64,000 nt of DNA, from contig JANJTC010000001.1 of assembly GCA_024711325.1 (NCBI GenBank), forward strand, positions 329,603-393,602. The letters run 5' to 3'. Shown piece by piece: positions 26,295-34,225 of this stretch. The first letter of the stretch is position 1, and each line of letters starts with the position of its first letter. Under the pieces are notes generated by a model. It searched no databases, had not been told where the DNA came from, and saw only the letters and a program-made list of their open reading frames with translations. The DNA is from Bacteriovoracaceae bacterium (GTDB taxonomy: Bacteria; Bdellovibrionota; Bacteriovoracia; Bacteriovoracales; Bacteriovoracaceae). Made by a program: the position numbers and the translations under genes.

Positions 26295-27163
26295 TGACTC
26301 AGCTCCCTCAGGCATTCCTTCAAGTGCCGCTCACTTTTATCATGTTTGGTTTTTAACCTGGGTGTTTCGAGCATGAAAGGCGTATCAGCGTTTAAGCATT
26401 GAACCATCTGAGTTGCCATTTTAGAGAGTTCCCATTCCTTATCTTTATTCTCGGAAGATAAATGGAAACGAATTTCAGGGGCCTTGAATTCTTCGCCTTC
26501 TTTAATTAAAAGCTCTCCTGAGCGGGCATAACGTTTCCAATATATCTTTCTCGATTCTTCACCGAGATAGGAGCTTAGATTGAAATAATCATCTGCTCCT
26601 TTTAAGAGTGTGGAAATTTCACCTTCATCTTGTGAAGAAAAAACCTGAATCGGCGGAGAGACTTTTAATTTTTCAGGATAAACATAGGCCCGCGACTTGA
26701 TAGGCAGATAGATCCAGGCCCGATAAAGACCGAAAGGCATTTCGGTTCTCAACTGCAGATGAAAAAAATCCCAGACGCCCCTTTTGGGAAAGGCCACTAG
26801 TCCCGTGCGTCCTAAACTGAAACTTTCCATATCTGATTCAAGAATTATATCCCACTGGTGAGGACCGTCCGGAGTTGATTTCCAGCCAATTTCCACCACT
26901 GCATTCTCACCAGCAAAACTGTCATGAATCATAACTGTATTGGGTCTAAGAGCATGAAGGTAATAATGAGTTTGAATCACCCACAACAAATTAAATCCAA
27001 AAAGAATCAGAGTAAAAATCAGCAAAAGGTTATTACTATATCCCAGGGATAATAGAAACATCAGAAAGATCAGACCATTTAAATAACCACCCATACGAGT
27101 CGGAAGGATGTAGATGCGGGCCTTCTTCTTGGTTTGTTTTTTAAACCAGGACTTGATTTTCAT
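26288..27163 (-). CDS. DUF58 family protein
   Basis: The 291-residue protein has two N-terminal membrane helices (GGYLNGLIFLMFLLSLGYSNN and LLIFTLILFGFNLLWVI). They are followed by a soluble domain with the family pattern GADDYFNLSSYLGEESRKIYWKRYARSGELLIKEGE (in DUF58, the ARTGxLxVxExE motif). It is nearly always coded between moxR and a TgpA-like gene, as here. It overlaps moxR by four bases and tgpA by seven. The role is probably a partner in a MoxR-dependent envelope process; it is not biochemically defined. Confidence 0.85.
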   Translation of the reverse strand: MKIKSWFKKQTKKKARIYILPTRMGGYLNGLIFLMFLLSLGYSNNLLLIFTLILFGFNLLWVIQTHYYLHALRPNTVMIHDSFAGENAVVEIGWKSTPDGPHQWDIILESDMESFSLGRTGLVAFPKRGVWDFFHLQLRTEMPFGLYRAWIYLPIKSRAYVYPEKLKVSPPIQVFSSQDEGEISTLLKGADDYFNLSSYLGEESRKIYWKRYARSGELLIKEGEEFKAPEIRFHLSSENKDKEWELSKMATQMVQCLNADTPFMLETPRLKTKHDKSERHLKECLRELSQC

Positions 27164-28080
27164 TTTTCTTTGATAAAAGGAATTTGGCGGATGAATTCCT
27201 CTGCCCGCAAGTTTTCAAGTGAAGAGGCCAATGCGTGTTGAGAATACATTCGATGTCCCGCTACAAAAGGAAAAACTGCCTGAACATCATCAGGAATAAC
27301 AAAGTTTCGATTTTCAAACATTGCCCAGGCCCGTGAAGCTTCTAAGAGATCAAGCCCCGCACGGGGACTAAGTCCAAAAGCGTCCTCAGTTTGCCGGGTT
27401 ACCTGGAGCACTTCCACCAGGTACTCAAGCAGTAATGAGGAAACCGTCACTTCTTTGATGTCTGCTTGATATTTATTCAGTTGGGCCCGATCTAACAATA
27501 TCCCCATCTTTTCCAGAAGCTCATTGCGTGATCCAGTTACCAATAACTCTATCTCTTCTTTCTTAGTAAGGTGCCCCATCGAGAATTTAAAGAGGAACCG
27601 GTCAAGCTGAGATTCCGGTAGGGGATAGGTCCCGTACTGCCCTCTGGGGTTTTGAGTGGCAAATAAACAAAAGCGCTCAGGCAGGGGATGAGTGATACTG
27701 TCGACTGTCACATGCTTTTCTTCCATCGCCTGCAAAAGTGCACTTTGAGTTTTGGGAGTTCCTCGATTGAGTTCATCGGCCAGAATCAATTCGCCAAATA
27801 TAGGTCCGGGTTTAAAGATGAATTTTTCTGTTTCTTTGTGAAAGATTGAAACTCCCACAATATCTGATGGCAAAAGATCACTCGTAAATTGAATACGTTG
27901 AAAATCCAGACCAGTGGCCCGGGCGAAGTATTTAACCAATGTGGTCTTTCCCATGCCTGGGAAATCCTCGATCAGGACATTACGATTAAGTAGCAAAGCA
28001 ATGAGTCCCAGACGTAGTTGAATTTGGTTACCGGGGATGAATCGTTCGCCCTCTGAGAGGAAATTATCGAGGTTTTTCAT
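27160..28080 (-). CDS. MoxR-family AAA+ ATPase
   Basis: The 306-residue ATPase has Walker A GMGKTT (residues 42-47, after IEDFP) and Walker B LILADELNRGTPKTQSALLQAM with the MoxR-type NRGTPK. The GQYGTYPLPESQLDRFLF segment is typical of sensor 1/arginine-finger regions of MoxR. Members act as chaperones that help assemble or activate protein complexes, often with VWA- or DUF58-containing partners. It is the first gene of the minus-strand moxR-DUF58-tgpA operon, with four-base overlaps. Confidence 0.92.
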   Translation of the reverse strand: MKNLDNFLSEGERFIPGNQIQLRLGLIALLLNRNVLIEDFPGMGKTTLVKYFARATGLDFQRIQFTSDLLPSDIVGVSIFHKETEKFIFKPGPIFGELILADELNRGTPKTQSALLQAMEEKHVTVDSITHPLPERFCLFATQNPRGQYGTYPLPESQLDRFLFKFSMGHLTKKEEIELLVTGSRNELLEKMGILLDRAQLNKYQADIKEVTVSSLLLEYLVEVLQVTRQTEDAFGLSPRAGLDLLEASRAWAMFENRNFVIPDDVQAVFPFVAGHRMYSQHALASSLENLRAEEFIRQIPFIKEK

Positions 28081-28272
28081 GATAAAAAGATGGTAACATG
28101 CCTTGCTTTATTGTCATTTGATAAAATCTCAACGACTTACCGGATTACGGTTTTTTAATTCTGATCCATCTATCTATTTAAAAGTTAATTACCTGACTGT
28201 TTTTGCCGATTAATATCCGTTCCGCCAGTAGAATCTCTTATTGGCAAAAATGCTATTAACCGGGAGGCCATT

Positions 28273-28509
28273 TTGAACGTGCGTAATCTAGAAACTTTCC
28301 AGGAGGCGTTAGTCTGTCAGTATCGTGATCTTATCCATGAAGCGATACTTGAATCAGAGACTGATCACAAGACAAGACTGAACATTGGAAAGCTAAATTC
28401 CAAGTTACAGGTCATTTGCAAGGCCGCTCAGTACGATGGTTTAGATGAAACTACTATTAATGAGCTGATCGACGAGGCCATTCCACAGGTAGAGACCCGG
28501 GCCGCTTAA
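28273..28509 (+). CDS. Small helical protein of unknown function
   Basis: The 78-residue product starts at TTG 28273 with GGGAGG seven bases upstream. It is helical and acidic, without membrane segments, and two Cys (ALVCQY, QVICKA). I do not recognise it. A hairpin-T-rich terminator follows at 28534, so it is probably transcribed alone. Confidence 0.6.
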   Translation: MNVRNLETFQEALVCQYRDLIHEAILESETDHKTRLNIGKLNSKLQVICKAAQYDGLDETTINELIDEAIPQVETRAA

Positions 28510-28533
28510 TTTTTGAATTACATCAATTGATAT

Positions 28534-28576
28534 AAAACCTTCACCCGTGATAAAAAGCTGGTGAAGGTTTTATCAT
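28534..28576 (+). terminator. Terminator after the 28273 gene
   Basis: AAAACCTTCACC and GGTGAAGGTTTT form a 12-bp stem around a 14-base loop, and the sequence after it is T-rich (ATCATTTTA). It lies about 25 bases after the stop codon. Confidence 0.8.
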
Positions 28577-28590
28577 TTTAGGGAGTAATT

Positions 28591-28794
28591 ATGGATTTGG
28601 ACAAGGCCATCGAGTTATTAAAAAGAGTCGTAAAAGCGAATGGAACTAATGACAATAAACATATCGATTTGAACCTGGTGTCGGCAGAAGAAAAACCCTT
28701 ATATGAGGAAGCCTTGGTTGTGGCGAAATTGGCCATCATTAAGGGGAAGATTTCTCAGGATGAGTTTATGGGCCGGATTCATTTGAATAATTAA
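28591..28794 (+). CDS. Small acidic/basic protein of unknown function
   Basis: The 67-residue product has a good ribosome site (AGGGAG six bases before ATG). It has two amphipathic helices (IELLKRVVKANG and YEEALVVAKLAIIKGKI), no Cys and no signal. I do not recognise it. A 10-bp inverted repeat follows. Confidence 0.6.
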   Translation: MDLDKAIELLKRVVKANGTNDNKHIDLNLVSAEEKPLYEEALVVAKLAIIKGKISQDEFMGRIHLNN

Positions 28795-28810
28795 GAAAAC
28801 ATTAACGCCC

Positions 28811-28836
28811 TGCACGATAATCTTTCTTATCGTGCA
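28811..28836. other. 10-bp perfect inverted repeat
   Basis: TGCACGATAA and TTATCGTGCA flank six bases (TCTTTC). There is no T-run after it in either direction, so it may be a weak terminator or an operator for the gene that starts at 28854. Confidence 0.5.
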
Positions 28837-28853
28837 ATCAATATTAGGGGAAT

Positions 28854-29147
28854 ATGGCCTATTTACTGCTCCTTTTAACCCTGTCTTCCTATACCTTCGC
28901 CACTGAAGTTTCCACCATTGATTTCGTTAAAAGCACTAATGACTTCTATTTGGTCACCACCGATGGAAATCTTGAACTGGCGTTAGATAAGAAGTTTATG
29001 GCCCAAAATTGCAAGGCCAGAATTAAATCAACAGTTGGGTCACTTAAAGAATTTCATTTCGCCCGGCCTTGTCGCGCCCTCATCGTTCAATTCTTGTTGG
29101 ATGCTGGTTATAAAGCTGATGAGCGATTTATGACTTATACAAAATAA
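28854..29147 (+). CDS. Small exported protein of unknown function
   Basis: The 97-residue product has a signal peptide (AYLLLLLTLSSYTFA) and a mature part with two Cys (QNCKAR, RPCRAL), possibly a disulfide. It resembles in size and style the 90-residue exported protein at 30363-30635 (short signal, beta-rich, two Cys, lysine-rich), though I cannot show homology. The ribosome site AGGGGAA is moderate. Confidence 0.6.
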   Translation: MAYLLLLLTLSSYTFATEVSTIDFVKSTNDFYLVTTDGNLELALDKKFMAQNCKARIKSTVGSLKEFHFARPCRALIVQFLLDAGYKADERFMTYTK

Positions 29148-29235
29148 GTCCTAAATTCCTGAAGTGAAATGTTGAGTGTGTTTATGAACCTTATGATGGT
29201 CGTTCTTTCTTAATTTCACTTAATACTAGGTCCTT

Positions 29236-29763
29236 ATGGACCTTCAAAAAATCCCTAAAAAATCTGAAGTTGAACTTCTTAACTCACTCCTTAGAGAGAT
29301 AATCTGCAAATTCGGAAGGCCAAGGAAACTCAAGATCTTTACCACGAAAGACAAATGAAATGCTTGATAGCATACGCTTTCCTAAGGCCTAGATTCCATA
29401 ATGCCGATAACAAAACTATGAAAAAAACCCTATTCTCAGAATTTATGAAGCTACGGCCCCTGTATTCGGAAAACTTGAGGCACGTGAATATGTGGCATTA
29501 ACAATTAACCATCTCATTTTAGAACTTGAAGAAGCTGGCACACTTACAGATTAGAGATTCACACTAGCAGTCTCAGAACATGCTGATTGGACAGAAAAAT
29601 CAGCAGAAAAAGCTATTAAAGAAAAAAATGGGCTAGATGTAGCTTAGGTCTTATCGGGCCATTATGCCGATTTAGTCGTGATATTCACATTGTCGGCCAC
29701 ATTCCAGAAGGTAACTTAATTAACTCAAATTCATTTCAGGAAAAATTCTTTTTTTTCTTCTAA
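29236..29763 (+). pseudogene. Decayed gene, about 175 codons, three frameshifts and two stops
   Basis: This fills the largest gene-free stretch (29148-29841). A protein-like sequence runs through three frames. It starts MDLQKIPKKSEVELLNSLL at 29236, then shifts near 29305 to RDNLQIRKAKETQDLYHERQ and on to MKKTLFSEF. It shifts again near 29447 to EATAPVFGKLEAREYVALTI, is broken by TAG at 29552 and 29645, and shifts near 29662 to DIHIVGHIPEGNLINSNS, ending at TAA 29761. Piecewise coding character across frames with several lesions marks decay, not sequencing noise. I do not recognise the family. It is directly upstream of brnTA. Confidence 0.7.
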
Positions 29764-29841
29764 TACAATTCTCATCGCGGAAACGATAGTCCATTTTACT
29801 GATTTTATTGGCCTATCTTAATTTTCCAAAGATGTATAATT

Positions 29842-30135
29842 ATGGTATATAATTGGTATACGAGCTTTGAGTTTGATCTGACCAAAAGTAGATCTAATAA
29901 AAGAAAGCACGGGATAGATTTCATTGAAGCCCAAGAACTCTGGTTGTCTCCTCATTTTGAGTTTCCACTTATAACTGAAGGAGAATCACGCTGGGCAGTT
30001 ATTGGAATGATTGCTGATCTGTTTTGGACAGCAATCATAACCAAACGGGCAGGAAATATTCGAATCATATCTGTAAGGAGATCTCGTCATGAAGAAAAGC
30101 AAGCCTACCAAAGCCGCTTCAAAAAAGAAGATTAA
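29842..30135 (+). CDS. brnT: BrnT-family type II toxin
   Basis: The 97-residue protein has the BrnT pattern: FEFDLTKSRSNKRKHGIDFIEAQELW (the F-E-W-D...K..N..KHG.. signature) and a C-terminal IRIISVRRSRHEEKQAY (conserved Arg-rich strand-helix). BrnT toxins are RelE-fold ribonucleases that block translation. The antitoxin gene overlaps the 3' end by 47 bases, in the toxin-first order typical of brnTA. A TATAAT box ends one base before this ATG (29835-29840), so either the start or the promoter is atypical. Confidence 0.9.
   Translation: MVYNWYTSFEFDLTKSRSNKRKHGIDFIEAQELWLSPHFEFPLITEGESRWAVIGMIADLFWTAIITKRAGNIRIISVRRSRHEEKQAYQSRFKKED
29845..29861. promoter_or_regulatory. Candidate BrnA operator at brnT start
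   Basis: GTATA and TATAC form inverted half-sites around TAATTGG, and a further GTATA lies at 29834. This AT-rich repeat overlaps the toxin start codon region, where a ribbon-helix-helix antitoxin could autoregulate. It is inferred from position and symmetry. Confidence 0.4.
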
Positions 30136-30358
30136 AAGCCAGGAGCTGGATGATAGCTTTGATCGCGGAGAAAGTATCCTTGAGTATGCTGACCTTGACT
30201 CAGGTGTTTTTCGTGTGAATGTAGACTTTCCTGCATGGACAGTGGCCGCTTTAGATAAAGAAGCAACTCGCTTAGGAATTTCCCGACAGGCACTTATCAA
30301 GGTTTGGATTGCAGAACGTCTTGATCAGGCCAGGGCATTAAAAAATACTGGCACGTAA
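30089..30358 (+). CDS. brnA: BrnA-family antitoxin, ribbon-helix-helix
   Basis: The 89-residue protein has a Lys-rich N-terminus, an acidic linker (ELDDSFDRGESILEY) and a C-terminal ribbon-helix-helix (VDFPAWTVAALDKEATRLGISRQALIKVWIAERL). This is the BrnA/CopG layout: the N-terminal part binds and neutralises BrnT and the RHH binds DNA. The start overlaps brnT by 47 bases, so translation is coupled. The ribosome site is AAGGAG in the toxin coding sequence. Confidence 0.9.
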   Translation: MKKSKPTKAASKKKIKSQELDDSFDRGESILEYADLDSGVFRVNVDFPAWTVAALDKEATRLGISRQALIKVWIAERLDQARALKNTGT

Positions 30359-30362
30359 ATCA

Positions 30363-30635
30363 CTAAAACGGTGGCCCTTTAAGCTTACAATCCCTGATCA
30401 CATGGGCCTTCTTATTCAGCTTTAAAACCACTTTCTTGGTTGATTTAAATCCATTCTCTATACATGGTAAAAACTTCGAGTCCTTATCAAGTCTAAAAAC
30501 CCGGTTGTTTTCCCAGAATGTAACCATAACTTTGCCATTATCAGCTTCAACTGATCTGACTCGGTAAACGACGTTAGAATCCTTTGAGAAGGCATCTAGA
30601 GAAAAGCTCATGAGTATTAAGAAGAGAAGTTTCAT
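30363..30635 (-). CDS. Small exported protein of unknown function
   Basis: I chose ATG 30635, because GGAGG lies seven bases upstream and the signal peptide MKLLFLILMSFSLDAFS starts there; the open frame runs to 30677. The mature part of about 75 residues is beta-rich and lysine-rich with two Cys (LPCIEN, RDCKLK). It converges with brnA, four bases between stops. It is similar in style to the protein at 28854, but homology is not shown. Confidence 0.65.
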   Translation of the reverse strand: MKLLFLILMSFSLDAFSKDSNVVYRVRSVEADNGKVMVTFWENNRVFRLDKDSKFLPCIENGFKSTKKVVLKLNKKAHVIRDCKLKGPPF

Positions 30636-30697
30636 CGGACCTCCAGCTTGATTTAAAGCATGAAGGAAAAAGAGCATGGAAGCAAGGCCTTGAGCTT

Positions 30698-30724
30698 AAA
30701 AGGGGAGCTTACCACTCCCCTTTT
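30698..30724. terminator. Bidirectional terminator after asd
   Basis: AAAAGGGGAG and CTCCCCTTTT flank CTTACCA. The arms end in A and T runs, so it serves both strands; on the minus strand it directly follows the asd stop codon. Confidence 0.9.
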
Positions 30725-30728
30725 ATCA

Positions 30729-31829
30729 TTATGATTCTAAGACTTGTTTTAAGACACAACGAAGCGGCTCGGCAGCTCCCCATAACAGTTGATCCCCAAC
30801 GGTAAAAGCATTGAAATACTCTTCACCCAAGGTCATGGGACGAAGGCGACCAATAGGAATATGTAATTTGCCCGATACCGCTGCTGGAGTCAGTTCTTTA
30901 AGAGTCTCAGGTTTATTATTCGCCACAAGTTTAACCCATGGATTAGCGTGAGCGATGATTTCTTCCACGGTAGAAAGATGGGCGGATTTTTTTAGTTTAA
31001 TGGTAAGGGCCTGAGAATGACAACGAAGGGCCCCAACTCGTACACAGGTGCCATCAATTGGAATGATCTTTTGGGTTTGGAGAATTTTATTTGCCTCAAC
31101 CTGAGCTTTCCATTCTTCCTTACTCTGACCAGAAGGCATTTCAGAATCAATCCAAGGCAGAACGTTAAGGGCCAGAGCATGGCCGAAATTAGTTTTTGGA
31201 AACTCCTGACCATTCATGAGTGAGGTCATTTGTTTTTCTAAATCAAGGGCACTTGCTGCGGGATGTGCGGCAAAGGATGTGCCGACTGATTTCATTTGAT
31301 CAAGAAGTTCCACCATGTTTTTTGCACCGGCACCTGAAGCCGCTTGATAAGTCATGGAGCTGATCCACTCCACCATATTTTCTTTAAAGAGACCGTGCAA
31401 AGCGATCAACAACAAAGAGACAGTGCAATTGCCACCCACAAAATTCTTCACCCCTTGATGAATGGATTTCTGAATCAGGTCCCGGTTAACCGGATCCAAC
31501 ACAATGACTGAATCATCTTTCATGCGAAGTGTACTGGCAGCATCAATCCAGATTCCATCCCAGCCATCTTTTCTTAAAAGTGGAAACATTTCAGTGGTGT
31601 AATCGCCACCCTGACAAGAAACTAAGATGTCCATCTTTGAGAGTTCTTTAGAGTCCATTGCGCTTAAAAGCTTATCGTGAGCATTTTTGAATTTAGGGGC
31701 CGCTTCACCAGATTGTGAGGTTGAAAAAAAATATGATTCCATTTGGGCGAAATCATTTTCTGCGCTCATCCGTTCCATCAAAACAGAACCAACCATTCCA
31801 CGCCATCCAATAAATCCAACTTTTTTCAT
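30729..31829 (-). CDS. asd: Aspartate-semialdehyde dehydrogenase
   Basis: The 366-residue enzyme makes aspartate semialdehyde, the branch-point to lysine/DAP, threonine and methionine. C135 in VGGNCTVSLLL is the catalytic cysteine and falls at the same number as in E. coli Asd. VGFIGWRGMVGSVL is the NADP-binding start and GTCVRVGALRCHSQA a later family block. The form is the enterobacterial (long) type. It diverges from lysC, is outside the riboswitch transcript, and has GGAGAG nine bases before the ATG. Confidence 0.95.
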   Translation of the reverse strand: MKKVGFIGWRGMVGSVLMERMSAENDFAQMESYFFSTSQSGEAAPKFKNAHDKLLSAMDSKELSKMDILVSCQGGDYTTEMFPLLRKDGWDGIWIDAASTLRMKDDSVIVLDPVNRDLIQKSIHQGVKNFVGGNCTVSLLLIALHGLFKENMVEWISSMTYQAASGAGAKNMVELLDQMKSVGTSFAAHPAASALDLEKQMTSLMNGQEFPKTNFGHALALNVLPWIDSEMPSGQSKEEWKAQVEANKILQTQKIIPIDGTCVRVGALRCHSQALTIKLKKSAHLSTVEEIIAHANPWVKLVANNKPETLKELTPAAVSGKLHIPIGRLRPMTLGEEYFNAFTVGDQLLWGAAEPLRCVLKQVLES

Positions 31830-31898
31830 GTCTAACTCTCCGTTATATGTAACCTAGACCTTCATTGAAGATAGCTTGAAAAATTTTTAAAAGTAAAC

Positions 31899-31927
31899 TT
31901 GGAATTTCAATTTTAATTTACTATGAT
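31899..31927 (+). promoter_or_regulatory. Sigma-70-type promoter of the lysine operon
   Basis: TTGGAA (31899-31904) and TATGAT (31922-31927) are separated by 17 bases. The likely start point, around 31934, is just before the aptamer. The -10 box matches five of six consensus bases and the -35 box four of six. Confidence 0.6.
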
Positions 31928-31937
31928 CTTTGTGTTG

Positions 31938-32110
31938 CCTAGAGAGGCGCGACAATTAGGTAAGTAGTCTGGAAGGAATTAAGATCCGTTAAAACAGCTA
32001 CTGAGGGAATGGTCGCCGAAGTGATTCAGGAATCTTAAGGAATGAATCATTGGTTGTTGGGGTTGAATCCCCAAGACTGTCACGGAAAAATATCTGTGGT
32101 GAGCTTTAGG
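31938..32110 (+). promoter_or_regulatory. Lysine riboswitch (L box)
   Basis: The leader of lysC carries the L-box core. AGAGGCGCGA, GTAAGTAGTCTGGAAGGA, CTACTGAGGGAATGGTCGCCGAAG and TTGGGGTTGAATCCCCAAGACTGTCACGG all match the order of known lysine aptamers. P1 pairs CCTAGAG (31938-31944) with CTTTAGG (32104-32110). Lysine binding would lower expression of lysC-dapB-dapA-dapD-lysA. I saw no clear terminator with a T-run before lysC; the output step may be translational or use a weak hairpin in 32105-32155. Confidence 0.92.
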
Positions 32111-32200
32111 GAAGGTACTAAGATAACCATATTCTTAACCTATCCTTACTCTCCCCGCTTATATATATACTGATTAAAACTTTTTCTACTGGAGAAGAAG

Positions 32201-33553
32201 ATGAGTCGTTCAATCGTTGTATCAAAGTTTGGTGGAACCTCTATGGGGGATCTGGCCTCTATGCAAAGAAGTGCTGCCATCAGCATGGAGCGCGGCTCGA
32301 GTGTCGTCGTGGTATCGGCCACTTCAGGCACTACTGATAAACTCATTGAAACGGCCAAGTCCGCTTCTACCGGAAACATGGAAGAGTGCGGAAAACTGGT
32401 TTTTACAATTAAAGAAAGACATCTGGGTCTGTTAAAACAAACCGGTAATGACTCTCAAACTTTGACTCAACTTGAGAGCTATTTCACTGAGCTCGAGCTT
32501 CTGGTGCAAAACCTCTCGCTCCTAAAAGAGCTCACTCCTCGGGCCTATGACCACATCCTTTCATTAGGTGAAAGAATGTCTTCCCTTATTTTCAGAGATG
32601 TCCTGGCCCAAACTTTGCCTTCAAAAAAAGTGACTCTTCTGGATGCCAGAACTGTCATTAAAACTGATTCCAATTTCGGTAAAGCGACTCCCTTGATTGA
32701 TATCATCAGTCAGGAAGCTGCCAAACGTCTCGATTTATCCGGTGACCATGTTTATGTCACTCAGGGTTTTATTGGTTCTGATCTTCAGAACAATACGACC
32801 ATCTTAGGTCGAGGCGGCTCGGATTATTCGGCGGCCTTATTTGCTGAAGGGATTTCCGCTCATACGTTGGAAATCTGGACGGATGTGGCCGGAGTGGCCA
32901 CCACTGATCCAAGACTTTGTCCGAAGGCCCGAATCATTCCAGAGTTATCTTATTCAGAGGCCGGCGAGATGGCCCAATATGGAGCAAAAATTCTCCATCC
33001 TGCTACGATTGCACCCGCGGTAAGAAAATCTATTCCGGTTTTTGTTGGGTCTAGCTTTGAAAAAGATCTTCCGGGAACATGGATCAGAACTTCGGTTGAT
33101 CTTCGTCCCGCTGTTCGGGCCATCACTAAACGAGGCTCTCAGGCACTCCTGACCATCACTACGCCGACCATGTATAATGCTTATGGTTTTATGAGTGAGT
33201 TGTTCGAAGTTTTTGGCCGCCATCGTGTCTCTGTTGATTGTGTAACCACTTCTGAAATTTCTGTTGCCGTGACGGTTGAAAACGCCACTTTAGAGAATGA
33301 GACGTTTATCCGGGACTTAGAAAAAGTCGGGAACATTCATATCGAGGCCGGCTATTCACTGATTTCACTTATTGGAAATGAACTGACACAAAAATCCAGA
33401 CTCGCCAAGATCATCTTCAACACCATTGATGACGTTAATATCCGCATGATGAGCCTTGGAGCTTCACAATACAACTTCAACTTCCTGGTTCGGGAAGATG
33501 ATTCAAAAGTGGTGATTCAAAATCTTCACCGCGCGCTGATTGAGGAAGTATGA
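32201..33553 (+). CDS. lysC: Aspartokinase
   Basis: The 450-residue enzyme phosphorylates aspartate, the first step to lysine, threonine and methionine. VVSKFGGTSMGDL (residues about 6-18) is the kinase signature and FIGSDLQNNTTILGRGGSDYSAALFAE the aspartate/ATP site. Two ACT-type regions follow (about 300-450), so feedback inhibition is expected. GGAGAAG lies seven bases before the ATG. It is the first gene behind the lysine riboswitch and overlaps dapB by four bases (ATGA). Confidence 0.96.
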   Translation: MSRSIVVSKFGGTSMGDLASMQRSAAISMERGSSVVVVSATSGTTDKLIETAKSASTGNMEECGKLVFTIKERHLGLLKQTGNDSQTLTQLESYFTELELLVQNLSLLKELTPRAYDHILSLGERMSSLIFRDVLAQTLPSKKVTLLDARTVIKTDSNFGKATPLIDIISQEAAKRLDLSGDHVYVTQGFIGSDLQNNTTILGRGGSDYSAALFAEGISAHTLEIWTDVAGVATTDPRLCPKARIIPELSYSEAGEMAQYGAKILHPATIAPAVRKSIPVFVGSSFEKDLPGTWIRTSVDLRPAVRAITKRGSQALLTITTPTMYNAYGFMSELFEVFGRHRVSVDCVTTSEISVAVTVENATLENETFIRDLEKVGNIHIEAGYSLISLIGNELTQKSRLAKIIFNTIDDVNIRMMSLGASQYNFNFLVREDDSKVVIQNLHRALIEEV

Positions 33554-34215
33554 AAATCGCTTTACTCGGGAAAGGGAAAACTGGTTCTAAAGTCCTTGAG
33601 CTCGCCTCGGGTGAAGTTGAAGTCTTTGATTCTAAAAATCTACCGACTTATGAAAAACTGATGAGGCATAACGTGATCGTCTCTTTCCTCCCAGGAGAGG
33701 CGTTCCATGCCTTGATTCCGGTACTTCTTGAAACCAAGAAGCCGGTCGTTACTGGTTCCACTGGTTTTAGCTGGCCTTCTCAATTTGACAAAACTCTCCA
33801 GGAGAAAAAACTTACGTGGATTCATGCCACTAATTTTTCTCTTGGGGTAGTTGTCTTAAAACAATTAATTGAAAGGCTTCATCAGGTTGATCATTTATTT
33901 AAAGATAAATCCCTCTCTATTCATGAAGTTCATCACACTAAGAAATTAGATGCCCCCTCAGGCACGGCCTTATCCATGAAAGAATGGCTGAATGAACCCT
34001 GTGACATCACTTCTGAACGCACTGGAGATGTCGTTGGACTTCATACTTTAACTCTTGAGACCAATGGAGAGATCCTACGGCTGGTTCATGAGGCCAAAGA
34101 CCGCACTCTCTTCGCTGAAGGCGCCCTGTGGGCCGCAAACTATATCACTAAGAACAAGATGGAACCGGGACTTTTTGCATTTCAAAAAGTCGTGGAAAAC
34201 CATCTATCCCTTTAA
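33550..34215 (+). CDS. dapB: 4-hydroxy-tetrahydrodipicolinate reductase
   Basis: The 221-residue reductase is shorter than the usual 240-270 but carries the family core. The Rossmann start is KIALLGKGKTGSKVL. The catalytic segment has H128-H129 followed by TKKLDAPSGTA, with the two key lysines. It is the second enzyme of the lysine operon, using the product of DapA. It is coupled to lysC by an ATGA overlap and followed closely by dapA. Confidence 0.92.
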   Translation: MKIALLGKGKTGSKVLELASGEVEVFDSKNLPTYEKLMRHNVIVSFLPGEAFHALIPVLLETKKPVVTGSTGFSWPSQFDKTLQEKKLTWIHATNFSLGVVVLKQLIERLHQVDHLFKDKSLSIHEVHHTKKLDAPSGTALSMKEWLNEPCDITSERTGDVVGLHTLTLETNGEILRLVHEAKDRTLFAEGALWAANYITKNKMEPGLFAFQKVVENHLSL

Positions 34216-34225
34216 AGGAAGTGTT

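Noticed and set aside
29835..29840. TATAAT considered as the brnT promoter -10
   Set aside because: No matching -35 at 16-18 bases, and the start codon lies one base after it; recorded as a finding instead of a promoter feature.
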